Below are positions 16,502 to 24,785 of a stretch of 37,189 nt of DNA, in pieces. The notes below the pieces were generated by a model. That model did not search any database, was not told where the DNA came from, and worked only from the letters and a program-made list of their open reading frames with translations. Origin of the DNA: Prochlorococcus sp. AG-355-I04 (GTDB taxonomy: Bacteria; Cyanobacteriota; Cyanobacteriia; PCC-6307; Cyanobiaceae); assembly GCA_003280915.1 (NCBI GenBank), contig QCDL01000004.1, positions 1-37,189 of the forward strand. The letters are read 5' to 3'. Numbering within the stretch: position 1 is the stretch's first letter; each line of letters starts with the position of its first letter. The translations under genes were made by a program, and so were the position numbers.

Positions 16502-17578
16502 TCAAAGATTGATTTTTAAAACTATACCTAAAATTACAAGTAAAATGTTGATTTTCCAAAAATTTTCAACTATTTTTTGTTCCTCCACTCCTTTAAGTTC
16601 AAAGTGGTGGTGTAGTGGAGCCATTAAAAATATGCGTTTACCTCTATTAAATAATTTTTTTGTAATTTTAAAAAACCCTACTTGAATAATTACTGATAAC
16701 GATTCAATAATAAATATTCCTGAGAAAATAGATAAGGTAAAAACGCTATTTGTTAATAACGCTATAGAACCCAGAATTGCTCCAATAGTTAGAGATCCTG
16801 TGTCACCCATAAATATTTTTGCAGGATGACTATTATATTTGAGAAATCCTAAGCATATGCCGGACATCGAAAAACATAGGATGCTAAAAACAAAAAGTTC
16901 TTGCTGCTCTTTCAGTAATATTTCTGTTCCTAATCCATAAAAAGTAATTCCACTGCATCCAGCTGCTAATCCATCTAGTCCATCAGTCAAATTTACTGAA
17001 TTACTTATGCCCACCAGTACTAAAAAAGAAACTGGCAATATAAAAATATTCATATTTATTCCTAAGGAGTCAGAAACTGTTATTAATGGACTGATTAAAT
17101 TTTTTTCATAGGATAACAATATAAAAATTATTGAGATAATACTCTGTAGGATAAATTTCTCTTTTGTTTTTAAACCTGTGTTCTCTTTTTTTTTAATGCT
17201 TAAATAATCATCTAAAAATCCTGTAATAAAGAATCCAAAAATAGTAAGTAATAAAAGAAATAATTTTAGAGAACCTAAATTTATGGTTATTATCAAAAGA
17301 AAAATTAAAAAAGGGATTATTATAAAAATCCCACCCATTGTTGGTGTATCACTTTTTTTTAAGTGATTAGCTGGACCTTCATTTCTAATATTTTGAAGTA
17401 AATTAAATTTTTTGATAATCTTTAGACCATTTTTCGTTGTGAAAATAGAAATAAAGAAGAATAATAAGTAAATTCCTATAAAAATAAAATTATTAAAAAA
17501 ATAGGATGTAACTATTAAAGCAAAAGTATTTAATATTAATAAAGATTCAAAGTTAAACTTTTTAATCTTCCCAATCAT
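16502..17578 (-). CDS. mraY: Phospho-N-acetylmuramoyl-pentapeptide transferase (MraY)
   Basis: MraY transfers phospho-MurNAc-pentapeptide to undecaprenyl phosphate, making lipid I, in the inner membrane. The 358-aa protein has about ten hydrophobic segments and the MraY motifs: HLKKSDTPTMGG (72-83), a DDYLSIKKK-containing loop, NLTDGLDGLAAG (about 196-207), FMGDTGS (about 258-264) and PLHHHFELKG (about 318-327). The aspartates of the second and third motifs are the metal/catalytic residues of the family. Its ATG lies 17 bases inside the end of the upstream DUF3134 gene, which suggests translational coupling. The 81-aa gene follows it. It is isolated from the usual mur/division cluster, as is common in cyanobacteria. 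Confidence 0.97.
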   Translation of the reverse strand: MIGKIKKFNFESLLILNTFALIVTSYFFNNFIFIGIYLLFFFISIFTTKNGLKIIKKFNLLQNIRNEGPANHLKKSDTPTMGGIFIIIPFLIFLLIITINLGSLKLFLLLLTIFGFFITGFLDDYLSIKKKENTGLKTKEKFILQSIISIIFILLSYEKNLISPLITVSDSLGINMNIFILPVSFLVLVGISNSVNLTDGLDGLAAGCSGITFYGLGTEILLKEQQELFVFSILCFSMSGICLGFLKYNSHPAKIFMGDTGSLTIGAILGSIALLTNSVFTLSIFSGIFIIESLSVIIQVGFFKITKKLFNRGKRIFLMAPLHHHFELKGVEEQKIVENFWKINILLVILGIVLKINL

Positions 17579-17843
17579 CTTCTAATGAAGGATCTTCTTC
17601 AGTTTTATAATCTTCTTTTTCTCCCATAAGTGCTGAAAGTTCTTCTTCTTCTATAGTACTAATCTCTTGTGAATCTCCGTCTTTTTCTGCAACAAGTCTA
17701 CCTGTATCTTCGAGCCAGGATAGTAGATCAGGTTCCTCTCTTAATGGCAATACAGGAGCTGGATCATCTCTGTGGTAGCAAGTTAAAGCAGGATTGACTT
17801 CAGAAATGTCGTCCAATCTAAGTTTTAAGTTATTTGAATCCAT
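17562..17843 (-). CDS. DUF3134-like small acidic cyanobacterial protein
   Basis: A 93-aa strongly acidic protein of unknown function. The conserved-looking core is NPALTCYHRDDPAPVLPL followed by REEPDLLSWLEDTGRL (about residues 17-50). I associate this pattern with DUF3134, a small family restricted to cyanobacteria; the match is from memory. The C-terminal half is almost entirely Glu/Asp/Ser (EEEELSALMGEKEDYKTEED) and is probably disordered. No signal peptide or membrane segment. The last 17 bases overlap the start of mraY in another frame, so the two are likely co-transcribed and possibly translationally coupled. Upstream is a 53-base divergent spacer with AT-rich, TATATAT-containing sequence that could carry promoters for both sides. 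Confidence 0.85.
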   Translation of the reverse strand: MDSNNLKLRLDDISEVNPALTCYHRDDPAPVLPLREEPDLLSWLEDTGRLVAEKDGDSQEISTIEEEELSALMGEKEDYKTEEDPSLEDDWED

Positions 17844-17896
17844 TAATAGTTACGTTCTATATATACGATAATACATAATGATGCACACGAAAAACT

Positions 17897-18091
17897 TTGT
17901 TTGATAAAGCAAATTTAAAATTCTTTTTTATTTGGCTAATTTCATTGTTGCTGGCTGGATTATTTAAACTTATAGGATATTTATACCCTAATGTTTTAAT
18001 AATTAATAATTTTCTTCTCTTGTTATTAGTTTTTGGTCCAGCTCTTTTAGTTACAATAATATTAGTTTTTAATAAGTTTTCAAATTCTTAA
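17897..18091 (+). CDS. Small two-span membrane protein of unknown function
   Basis: A 64-aa frame rich in Leu/Phe/Ile, with two hydrophobic spans at about residues 8-30 (FFFIWLISLLLAGLFKLIGY) and 36-58 (IINNFLLLLLVFGPALLVTI) separated by a short PNV turn. It resembles a small inner-membrane protein but no family is recognised. The only usable start is TTG at 17897. A short frame ATG ATG ... TGA (17877-17903) overlaps that TTG and could feed ribosomes into it. It ends 36 bases before argG. The lack of an ATG and the simple hydrophobic composition leave some doubt that it is translated. Confidence 0.5.
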   Translation: MFDKANLKFFFIWLISLLLAGLFKLIGYLYPNVLIINNFLLLLLVFGPALLVTIILVFNKFSNS

Positions 18092-18114
18092 TTACGTCAA
18101 AAATTTAAATTTAT

Positions 18115-18118
18115 GGAG
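18115..18118 (+). promoter_or_regulatory. Shine-Dalgarno site of argG
   Basis: GGAG lies nine bases before the ATG at 18128 and supports that start. It is embedded in a four-codon frame (ATG GAG CAA ATT TAG, 18113-18127) whose stop directly abuts the argG ATG; that mini-frame is probably accidental. Confidence 0.55.
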
Positions 18119-18127
18119 CAAATTTAG

Positions 18128-19342
18128 ATGCAGCAGATAAAAAAAGTTGTACTAGCATATTCTGGCGGAGTAGATACGAGCGTCTGTATTCCATATTTAA
18201 AAAATGAATATGGAATTTCAGAAGTGCTTACTTTTGTTGCAGATCTTGGTCAAGGCGAGGATTTAGAACTTATTAGGCAAAAAGCTTTAAATTCTGGTGC
18301 ATCTCAATCAATTGTTGGCAATTTAGTTAATAGTTTTGTTGAGAGATACGCTTTCCCAGCCATTAGAGCAAACGCATTATATTTAGATAAATATCCTTTA
18401 TCTACAGCTCTTGCAAGGCCTTTAATTGCAGAAAATCTTGTAAATATTGCTCGAGAGTTTAGTGCTGATGCAGTGGCTCATGGATGCACTGGTAAAGGGA
18501 ATGATCAAGTTCGATTTGATTTAGCAATAAATGCTTTAGGTCCTGATTTAAAAATAATTACTCCTGCAAGGGAATGGAATATGAGTAGGGAAGAGGCAAT
18601 AGTGTACGGAGAAAAGTTTGGTATTCCTGCACCAGTATCAAAAAAATCACCATATTCAATAGATGTTAATTTACTTGGTAGGAGTATTGAAGCAGGCATG
18701 TTAGAAGACCCAATGAAAGAAGCACCTGAAGATATTTTTGCAATGACATCATCTATTGAGAATTCACCTGATTCTCCTCAAGAAGTAGAAATTATTTTCA
18801 AAAATGGGTTTCCTGTTGGAATTAATGGTGAATCTCTAACCCCAGTAGAGATTATTAAAAAAGCTAATGTTCTCGCAGGTGAGCATGGTTTTGGAAGAAT
18901 TGATATGATTGAAGACCGAGTAGTAGGAATTAAAAGTAGAGAGATTTACGAAACACCAGGCCTTTTGCTTTTAATCAAAGCTCACAAAGAATTAGAAAGC
19001 ATTACATTAAATCCAGACGTTGTCGACTTTAAAGGAATAGTTGAAAAAAAATGGGGTCAACTTGTCTATCAAGGTTTTTGGTTTGGACCTCTTAAAGATA
19101 GTTTAGATTCATTTATTTCGTCGACTCAAACTGTAGTTAATGGAAGAGTAAAGTTTAGACTTCATAAGGGGAACGCAATAGTAATTGGTAGAATGTCCGA
19201 AAATAATTCACTTTACAGAGAAGATCTGGCAACTTATAGCAAAGACGATGTTTTTAATCATTCTTTAGCGGAGGGTTTTATTTATATGTGGGGTATGTCT
19301 AATAAAATATGGGCTGAATTAAATTCAAAAACAAAAGATTAA
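18128..19342 (+). CDS. argG: Argininosuccinate synthase
   Basis: ArgG joins citrulline and aspartate with ATP to form argininosuccinate, the penultimate step of arginine synthesis. The 404-aa length fits the family. The N-type ATP pyrophosphatase P-loop is at residues 12-18 (SGGVDTS, in [14 protein letters not shown]), followed by [14 protein letters not shown], the citrulline/aspartate-site segment, then TPAREW, and the [17 protein letters not shown] region. The C-terminal part YQGFWFGPL and the closing helix are typical of the tetramerisation arm. A GGAG ribosome site precedes the ATG. It converges on rpsF with only three bases between stop codons. Confidence 0.98.
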   Translation: MQQIKKVVLAYSGGVDTSVCIPYLKNEYGISEVLTFVADLGQGEDLELIRQKALNSGASQSIVGNLVNSFVERYAFPAIRANALYLDKYPLSTALARPLIAENLVNIAREFSADAVAHGCTGKGNDQVRFDLAINALGPDLKIITPAREWNMSREEAIVYGEKFGIPAPVSKKSPYSIDVNLLGRSIEAGMLEDPMKEAPEDIFAMTSSIENSPDSPQEVEIIFKNGFPVGINGESLTPVEIIKKANVLAGEHGFGRIDMIEDRVVGIKSREIYETPGLLLLIKAHKELESITLNPDVVDFKGIVEKKWGQLVYQGFWFGPLKDSLDSFISSTQTVVNGRVKFRLHKGNAIVIGRMSENNSLYREDLATYSKDDVFNHSLAEGFIYMWGMSNKIWAELNSKTKD

Positions 19343-19345
19343 AAT

Positions 19346-19807
19346 TTAAGATTCTGTATTTTCTTTAGTTTCAGTATCAGCTTTTCCCGAAGTTGAAGTA
19401 TCTGAGCTTACTACTGGTTGTTCTTCCTTTGATTCAAGTTTAGTTTCTGGATTTTCTTTATCATCTTCTTTAGTTGAATTCTTCGTAGAAGGTCTTGGAG
19501 TTGGCAAGGGCCCTTCTTGTTTAACGGTCATGTATCTAATAACATCTTCACTTAGTCTCATTGCTTTTTCGATTTTGAAAATATGTTGTCCATCTCCTTG
19601 ATGACTTAGTTGGACGTAAATACCTTCTCTATGTTTTGCTATTTGATAGGCTAATCTTCTTTTACCCCTCATTTGACTATCGAGGATTGTACCGCCAAAT
19701 TCCTCTAAAAGCTTATTATATTTATCAATGTGGTTTGTTACTTCATCTTCCGCAATATCTGGGCGGAGGATATACATAGTTTCGTAATAAAATTGTTGAT
19801 CGTTCAT
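19346..19807 (-). CDS. rpsF: 30S ribosomal protein S6 with an acidic C-terminal tail
   Basis: S6 binds 16S rRNA with S18 on the small-subunit platform. The start chosen is the ATG at 19807, just before the conserved [13 protein letters not shown]; this gives 153 aa. An upstream in-frame ATG at 19861 would add 18 residues ([18 protein letters not shown]) that do not look like S6, and neither start has a convincing Shine-Dalgarno sequence. The S6 fold covers about residues 5-100 ([19 protein letters not shown], then [10 protein letters not shown], then [15 protein letters not shown]). About 50 further residues form a tail of Glu, Asp, Lys, Ser and Thr. Such acidic tails are known in S6, but its role here is unknown. 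It converges on argG and lies downstream of aroE. Confidence 0.92.
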   Translation of the reverse strand: MNDQQFYYETMYILRPDIAEDEVTNHIDKYNKLLEEFGGTILDSQMRGKRRLAYQIAKHREGIYVQLSHQGDGQHIFKIEKAMRLSEDVIRYMTVKQEGPLPTPRPSTKNSTKEDDKENPETKLESKEEQPVVSSDTSTSGKADTETKENTES

Positions 19808-19909
19808 AGTTTCAGACAAGGTCTTTGGCTCACCAAATTCATGTAATGAGCGTCTGTTCATCTTTAACGATACATCATGATGTGCAGTTCCTTGAAAATT
19901 AGCATTATT

Positions 19910-20770
19910 TTAAAGATGATTTTTGAGTGCATCATTCATAATATGAAAAGGTACTTCTAAGCCATTTGTCCAAAATGATAATGATTTCAATCCCTGAGCA
20001 ACAAGCATTTGCAAACCATCGATAGTCATGCATCCTTTATTGGCGCTGAATTTTAATAGATGAGTCGGTGCAGGATTATAGATTAAATCATAAACAATAG
20101 TTTTTGAGTTAAGAGATCTCCAAAAATAATCTCCATATGGCAATAAGTTCAGTTCATTTTTGGCTGTTTTCATTCCTACTGGTGTTGTATTTACAACTAA
20201 ATCGGCTTCTTCAATTAAATTTTGAGCTTGATTATCCTTACTTAAGAAGCTCTGAAGCTCAATTTGATTTTCGAAGTTTTTAATTAATTCATCTAGTGAT
20301 GATTTGTTACGCGTAATAACTGAAATTTTTGAAAGATTTAAATTTATTAAACCTTGAATAACAGATTTTGCTGCACCCCCGGAGCCAAGAACTATTGATT
20401 TTTTCTTTGCTAAGTTCAAATTTTTTAATGGATAAATAAATCCTTCTAAATCAGTATTAGTTGCGCTCCATTCATTTTCAGAATTTAATTTCAGGGTATT
20501 AATGGCTTTCAGTTTGCTTGCAATAGGCGAAATTTCACTACATAGGTTAAATACTTTTTCTTTATGGGGAATTGTAATATTTAAACCTTTGCAATTAATT
20601 TTTTTTAAAGAATTCAGAACCAATTCTAGATCTTCATCTTTGCAAGGTATAGCAATATAAATTAAATCTAGGCCTAAATGTTGGAATGCAGCATTTTGCA
20701 TAATCGGTGACAATGAATGGCTTACTGGATTGCCGATTAATGCTATAAAAGATGTCTTACTTGAAATCAT
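19910..20770 (-). CDS. aroE: Shikimate dehydrogenase
   Basis: AroE reduces 3-dehydroshikimate to shikimate with NADPH in the aromatic amino-acid pathway. The 286-aa protein has the shikimate-binding serines in NPVSHSLSP (14-22), the catalytic lysine K70 in NITIPHK (64-70), the paired aspartate in NTDLEGF (about 103-109), the NADP loop LGSGGAAKSV (about 128-137), the motif NTTPVGM, and the C-terminal GLQMLVAQG. All expected catalytic residues are present. It lies upstream of rpsF on the same strand with about 100 bases between and is divergent from dnaK across 115 bases, which presumably hold both promoters; no CIRCE-type heat-shock operator is visible there. Confidence 0.97.
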   Translation of the reverse strand: MISSKTSFIALIGNPVSHSLSPIMQNAAFQHLGLDLIYIAIPCKDEDLELVLNSLKKINCKGLNITIPHKEKVFNLCSEISPIASKLKAINTLKLNSENEWSATNTDLEGFIYPLKNLNLAKKKSIVLGSGGAAKSVIQGLINLNLSKISVITRNKSSLDELIKNFENQIELQSFLSKDNQAQNLIEEADLVVNTTPVGMKTAKNELNLLPYGDYFWRSLNSKTIVYDLIYNPAPTHLLKFSANKGCMTIDGLQMLVAQGLKSLSFWTNGLEVPFHIMNDALKNHL

Positions 20771-20885
20771 GTTTAGAATTTTTCTTTAAAATGATGATCT
20801 GTTCGGGAACCACACCCCATCTTTGAGTAACAATAATGACGTCAATGACCGATTATGGAGAATAACAAATATAAAGAGTTTACCC

Positions 20886-22793
20886 ATGGGTAAGGTAGTA
20901 GGAATCGATTTAGGAACAACTAATAGTTGTGTTGCTGTAATGGAAGGTGGTAAACCTACTGTAATAGCAAATGCTGAGGGTTTCAGAACTACTCCATCAG
21001 TTGTTGCATATACAAAAAATCAAGATCAGCTTGTTGGACAAATAGCTAAAAGACAGGCTGTAATGAATCCTGAAAATACTTTTTATTCAGCAAAGCGATT
21101 TGTTGGAAGAAGAGTTGATGAAGTGAATGAAGAATCTAAAGAAGTTAGTTATTCTGTTGAAAAATCTGGTTCTAGTGTCAAATTAAAGTGCCCTATTTTG
21201 GATAAGCAGTTTTCTCCTGAAGAGGTGAGTTCTCAAGTTTTAAGGAAGTTAGCAGATGATGCTGGTAAATACCTTGGTGAAAAAGTTACACAAGCAGTAA
21301 TTACAGTTCCAGCTTATTTTAATGATTCACAAAGACAGGCTACCAAAGATGCTGGAAAGATTGCTGGTTTAGAAGTCCTCAGAATTGTTAATGAGCCAAC
21401 CGCTGCGGCTTTAGCATATGGTTTGGATAAAGAAAATGAAAAAATCCTTGTTTTTGATTTAGGGGGAGGAACATTTGATGTCTCAGTTATTGAAGCAGGT
21501 GATGGAGTAACTGAAGTTCTATCTACGTCTGGAGACACACATCTAGGCGGTGATGATTTTGATAGATGTATTGTAGATCACTTAGCTAATACTTTTAAAT
21601 CAAATGAGGGAATTGATCTCAGACAAGATAAGCAAGCTTTGCAAAGATTGACTGAAGCTGCAGAAAAAGCAAAAATAGAGCTCTCAAATGCTACGCAAAG
21701 TGAGATAAATTTACCTTTTATTACAGCCACGCCTGAAGGACCAAAACATTTAGATTTAAACCTTACTAGAGCAAAGTTCGAGGAACTAGCAGCTTCTTTA
21801 ATTGATAGATGTAAGACCCCAGTTGAGAGAGCTATAAGCGATGCAAAAATTTCTACTAATGAAATTGATGAAGTTGTTATGGTCGGAGGCTCATCTAGAA
21901 TACCTGCTGTTCTAGATTTAGTTAAAAAAATAATTGGTAAAGATCCAAATCAAACCGTTAATCCTGATGAGGTAGTAGCTGTTGGAGCTGCAATTCAGGG
22001 AGGAGTTTTAGCTGGAGAGGTTAAAGATATATTGTTGCTTGACGTTACTCCACTTTCTTTAGGTGTAGAGACTTTAGGTGGAGTAATGACAAAAATGATA
22101 AATCGAAATACTACGGTACCTACAAAGAAATCTGAAACATATTCAACTGCTGTAGATGGTCAAACAAATGTTGAAATACACGTTCTACAGGGTGAAAGAG
22201 AAATGGCTTCTGATAACAAAAGCTTAGGAACCTTTAGATTGGATGGAATACCGTCAGCACCAAGAGGAGTTCCGCAAATTGAAGTTACTTTTGATATCGA
22301 TGCAAATGGAATTCTTAGTGTTACTGCTAAAGATAAAGGAAGTGGTAAAGAGCAAAGTATTTCTATCACTGGTGCTTCTACTCTATCTGATAATGAAGTA
22401 GAAAAAATGGTAAAAGATGCTGAATCAAATGCATCTGCAGATAAAGAAAAAAGAGAAAAAATTGATTTAAAAAATCAAGCTGAAACACTTGTCTATCAGA
22501 CAGAAAAGCAACTTTCTGAGTTAGGAGACAAAATTGATGCTGCAGCAAAGTCTAAAGTTGAAGAAAAAAGTAATGCTTTAAAAGAAGCAACTTCAAAAGA
22601 AGATTATGAATCAATGAAAAAACTGCTTGAAGAACTCCAGCAAGAACTTTATGCAGTTGGTTCATCTGTTTATCAGCAACCAGGCAATCAGCCACCATCA
22701 CCTGGCGCAGCAGGCAGTCCTGATCAGAGTGATTCAAATGAAAAAGGTGGAGACGATGTAATTGATGCAGACTTTACTGAAACAAAAGATTAG
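20886..22793 (+). CDS. dnaK: Molecular chaperone DnaK (Hsp70)
   Basis: DnaK is the ATP-dependent Hsp70 chaperone, working with DnaJ and GrpE. The start is the ATG at 20886, giving 635 aa: [15 protein letters not shown] is the canonical Hsp70 N terminus and AAAGAG lies seven bases upstream. A 21-residue upstream extension beginning at a TTG (20823) is open but has no Hsp70 character. The nucleotide-binding domain shows DLGTTNS (phosphate 1), [10 protein letters not shown] (phosphate 2), [11 protein letters not shown] and the [10 protein letters not shown] adenosine segment. The hydrophobic linker [19 protein letters not shown] leads to the substrate-binding domain, then a helical lid and a Gln/Pro/Gly-rich tail ending in [12 protein letters not shown]. 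This C terminus is like the housekeeping DnaK2 type of cyanobacteria, which carry several paralogues. Its end overlaps the convergent oxidoreductase gene by four bases. Confidence 0.97.
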   Translation: MGKVVGIDLGTTNSCVAVMEGGKPTVIANAEGFRTTPSVVAYTKNQDQLVGQIAKRQAVMNPENTFYSAKRFVGRRVDEVNEESKEVSYSVEKSGSSVKLKCPILDKQFSPEEVSSQVLRKLADDAGKYLGEKVTQAVITVPAYFNDSQRQATKDAGKIAGLEVLRIVNEPTAAALAYGLDKENEKILVFDLGGGTFDVSVIEAGDGVTEVLSTSGDTHLGGDDFDRCIVDHLANTFKSNEGIDLRQDKQALQRLTEAAEKAKIELSNATQSEINLPFITATPEGPKHLDLNLTRAKFEELAASLIDRCKTPVERAISDAKISTNEIDEVVMVGGSSRIPAVLDLVKKIIGKDPNQTVNPDEVVAVGAAIQGGVLAGEVKDILLLDVTPLSLGVETLGGVMTKMINRNTTVPTKKSETYSTAVDGQTNVEIHVLQGEREMASDNKSLGTFRLDGIPSAPRGVPQIEVTFDIDANGILSVTAKDKGSGKEQSISITGASTLSDNEVEKMVKDAESNASADKEKREKIDLKNQAETLVYQTEKQLSELGDKIDAAAKSKVEEKSNALKEATSKEDYESMKKLLEELQQELYAVGSSVYQQPGNQPPSPGAAGSPDQSDSNEKGGDDVIDADFTETKD

Positions 22794-23872
22794 TAAAGGT
22801 AATTTTTAATTTCATTAGCAACCCATTTAGAACAAGCGGGAGCCAGTAAAATCCCATTCTTATAAAAACCTGTACATATAATTAGTCCATCTTCAAGATT
22901 TTTCATTATTGGTGAAGGCTCACTGTCTGGTCTCGATCTAATTCCGTACCACTTTTTAGAAATTTTTCCTTTCTCAAGCCAATTTGGTTTTTTATCGAGA
23001 AAATTTGTGAGTTTTTCGAATGTATTTTTTTCTGGCTTAGTACTATATTCATCAGTTGATCCAATAATTAGCTTACTTTTTGATTTTGGAATTATATTTT
23101 TACCATTTATATTGAATTGTTTTGGCAGCGATAACAAATCAACTTCTGCATCATCAATCTCAATTTCCATAGCTTGACCTAAAACAGGCTTTAATTTGAT
23201 GTTGTGAGATCGGCTATCTATTAAATCAATCGCTTTTAGTGAATTACACAAAATAACCATGTCAGATTTGATATTTTCATTATTCCTTGTTGTAGAAATC
23301 CATTGATTGTTTGATTTTCTTATTTTTATTATTTCTCCTTGTAAATAATTTACTTTTTTATGTTTTAGACATTTATCTAATGTTTGAAGTAACGATAAAG
23401 CATTTATTCTTCCATCCTTGAAGGAGATCATTCCTTTTATATTTTTTGTTTGGAAGGCTTTATTTATATTTTTGATTAATATTGAGTTTCTTTCTAAAAT
23501 TAGTAACGTTGGATCATTATTTTCATAAACAAATTTCTCTAATTTTTTAAACTTTTCTTCATTAGTAGTTAGTTGTATTAATGGTTTTTCGATATTCAAT
23601 TCATAATTAAATTTTTGTAGGAACGTAATCCATTTTGGCCATAATTCAATGCTTTGTTTCCTGAGATCCCAGCTTCTACCCCTTCTTTTTTGATACATAT
23701 TACCCATTAGTAAGCCTAAAGCTGCATTACTACTATTTTGGAGTTGAGTTGGATCTATTATCGTTACCTGGAAACCTAATTCTGATAATTCTAAGGCGTT
23801 AAATTTTCCAATAATCCCTGATCCAATAATAACTATGCTTGCTTTTTGAAAATTTTCTTTTAAGCTTTTCAT
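22790..23872 (-). CDS. FAD-dependent oxidoreductase, DAO/ThiO-like
   Basis: This is a 360-aa flavoprotein of the D-amino-acid oxidase superfamily. The N-terminal Rossmann motif is VIIGSGIIG (14-22), with a second-strand acidic residue in [19 protein letters not shown] corresponds to the family segment following FAD binding, and the C-terminal [16 protein letters not shown], then [18 protein letters not shown] resembles the FAD-contact ending of glycine oxidase/ThiO and DadA relatives (GxRP...GHxxxGxxLAP), though the usual His of that GHY/GHG motif is replaced. Substrate is therefore unclear: thiazole-synthesis ThiO-like glycine oxidase is one possibility but no thi gene is nearby. It converges on dnaK with a four-base overlap and is divergent from purU across 48 bases. 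Confidence 0.85.
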   Translation of the reverse strand: MKSLKENFQKASIVIIGSGIIGKFNALELSELGFQVTIIDPTQLQNSSNAALGLLMGNMYQKRRGRSWDLRKQSIELWPKWITFLQKFNYELNIEKPLIQLTTNEEKFKKLEKFVYENNDPTLLILERNSILIKNINKAFQTKNIKGMISFKDGRINALSLLQTLDKCLKHKKVNYLQGEIIKIRKSNNQWISTTRNNENIKSDMVILCNSLKAIDLIDSRSHNIKLKPVLGQAMEIEIDDAEVDLLSLPKQFNINGKNIIPKSKSKLIIGSTDEYSTKPEKNTFEKLTNFLDKKPNWLEKGKISKKWYGIRSRPDSEPSPIMKNLEDGLIICTGFYKNGILLAPACSKWVANEIKNYLY

Positions 23873-23920
23873 TGATATATTAGAAATACTTGCTTATTTG
23901 ACTTAATAGTTAAAGATTTT

Positions 23921-24775
23921 TTGGAACATCCTTCAATTATATTCAAAATTGTTTGTCCCGATCGTCCTGGCCTTGTAAGTTTACTTACAAGTTGGATTTC
24001 AAATTACGGTGGCAATATAAAACATTCTGATCATCATACAGATCAAGATGCAGGTTTGTTTCTTAGTCGAATTGAATGGAATAGTAACAATGAAATTTTT
24101 AATAGGGACGAAATTTATAAAGAATTTGAAAAAATTGCAGATGAAGTAAATGGACAATTTAACGTAAATTATTCTGATGAAATCCCAAATGTGGCTATTT
24201 TCGTGAGTAAACAAAATCATTGTTTGATTGATTTACTTTGGCGAGTAAGAAATGGAGAACTCAAAATGAAAGTTCCTTTAATAATTTCAAATCATTCTCA
24301 TCTTGAAAATATTGCAAATGACTTTAATGCAAAATTTGTCCATATTGATACCTTTAAAAATGATAAAACTTTTGTTGAAGATCAATTTTTAAATTTACTA
24401 ACAGAATATGACATTGATCTTGTTGTATTAGCCAAATATATGCAAATTCTGAGTGAATCTTTTTTAAAGAAGTTTTCTTCAATAATAAATATTCATCATT
24501 CTTTTTTACCTGCATTTAAAGGAGGACAACCATATCACAGAGCATGGAAGAGAGGTGTTAAATTAATTGGTGCTACTGCCCACTATGTTACTGAAGATCT
24601 GGATGAAGGCCCGATAATAGAGCAATGTACAGTTAATGTAAGTCATAGGGATGAAGTTGATGATTTGATTAGAAAAGGAAGAGATATTGAAAGAATAGCT
24701 TTAGCAAGAGCAGTTAGATTACATCTAAATCATCAAGTATTTGTCTATAACAGAAAAACTGCTGTTTTTGATTGA
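23921..24775 (+). CDS. purU: Formyltetrahydrofolate deformylase (PurU)
   Basis: PurU hydrolyses 10-formyl-THF to formate and THF, balancing one-carbon pools. The 284-aa protein has an N-terminal ACT domain (about 1-85; FKIVCPDRPGLVSLL, SDHHTD) and a formyltransferase-like catalytic domain. The catalytic Asn-His pair lies in NIHHSFLPAF, followed by KGGQPYHRAW, and the catalytic aspartate in YVTEDLDEGPIIEQ; the ACT domain and the GGQPYHRA segment separate it from PurN. The start is the TTG at 23921: no ATG or GTG occurs nearby and the ACT motif starts within ten residues. Its stop is ten bases from that of the convergent ClC transporter gene. Purine genes purL and purF are in the same window but far away. 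Confidence 0.95.
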   Translation: MEHPSIIFKIVCPDRPGLVSLLTSWISNYGGNIKHSDHHTDQDAGLFLSRIEWNSNNEIFNRDEIYKEFEKIADEVNGQFNVNYSDEIPNVAIFVSKQNHCLIDLLWRVRNGELKMKVPLIISNHSHLENIANDFNAKFVHIDTFKNDKTFVEDQFLNLLTEYDIDLVVLAKYMQILSESFLKKFSSIINIHHSFLPAFKGGQPYHRAWKRGVKLIGATAHYVTEDLDEGPIIEQCTVNVSHRDEVDDLIRKGRDIERIALARAVRLHLNHQVFVYNRKTAVFD

Positions 24776-24785
24776 AGATAGTTTC

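Noticed and set aside
18113-18127. Four-codon frame MEQI ending directly at the argG ATG
   Set aside because: It contains the argG Shine-Dalgarno and is too short to carry information; chance is the simplest reading.
20823-20885. N-terminal extension of DnaK by 21 residues from a TTG
   Set aside because: Hsp70 proteins begin at [12 protein letters not shown]; the extension has no Hsp70 character, and AAAGAG sits at a proper distance from the ATG at 20886.
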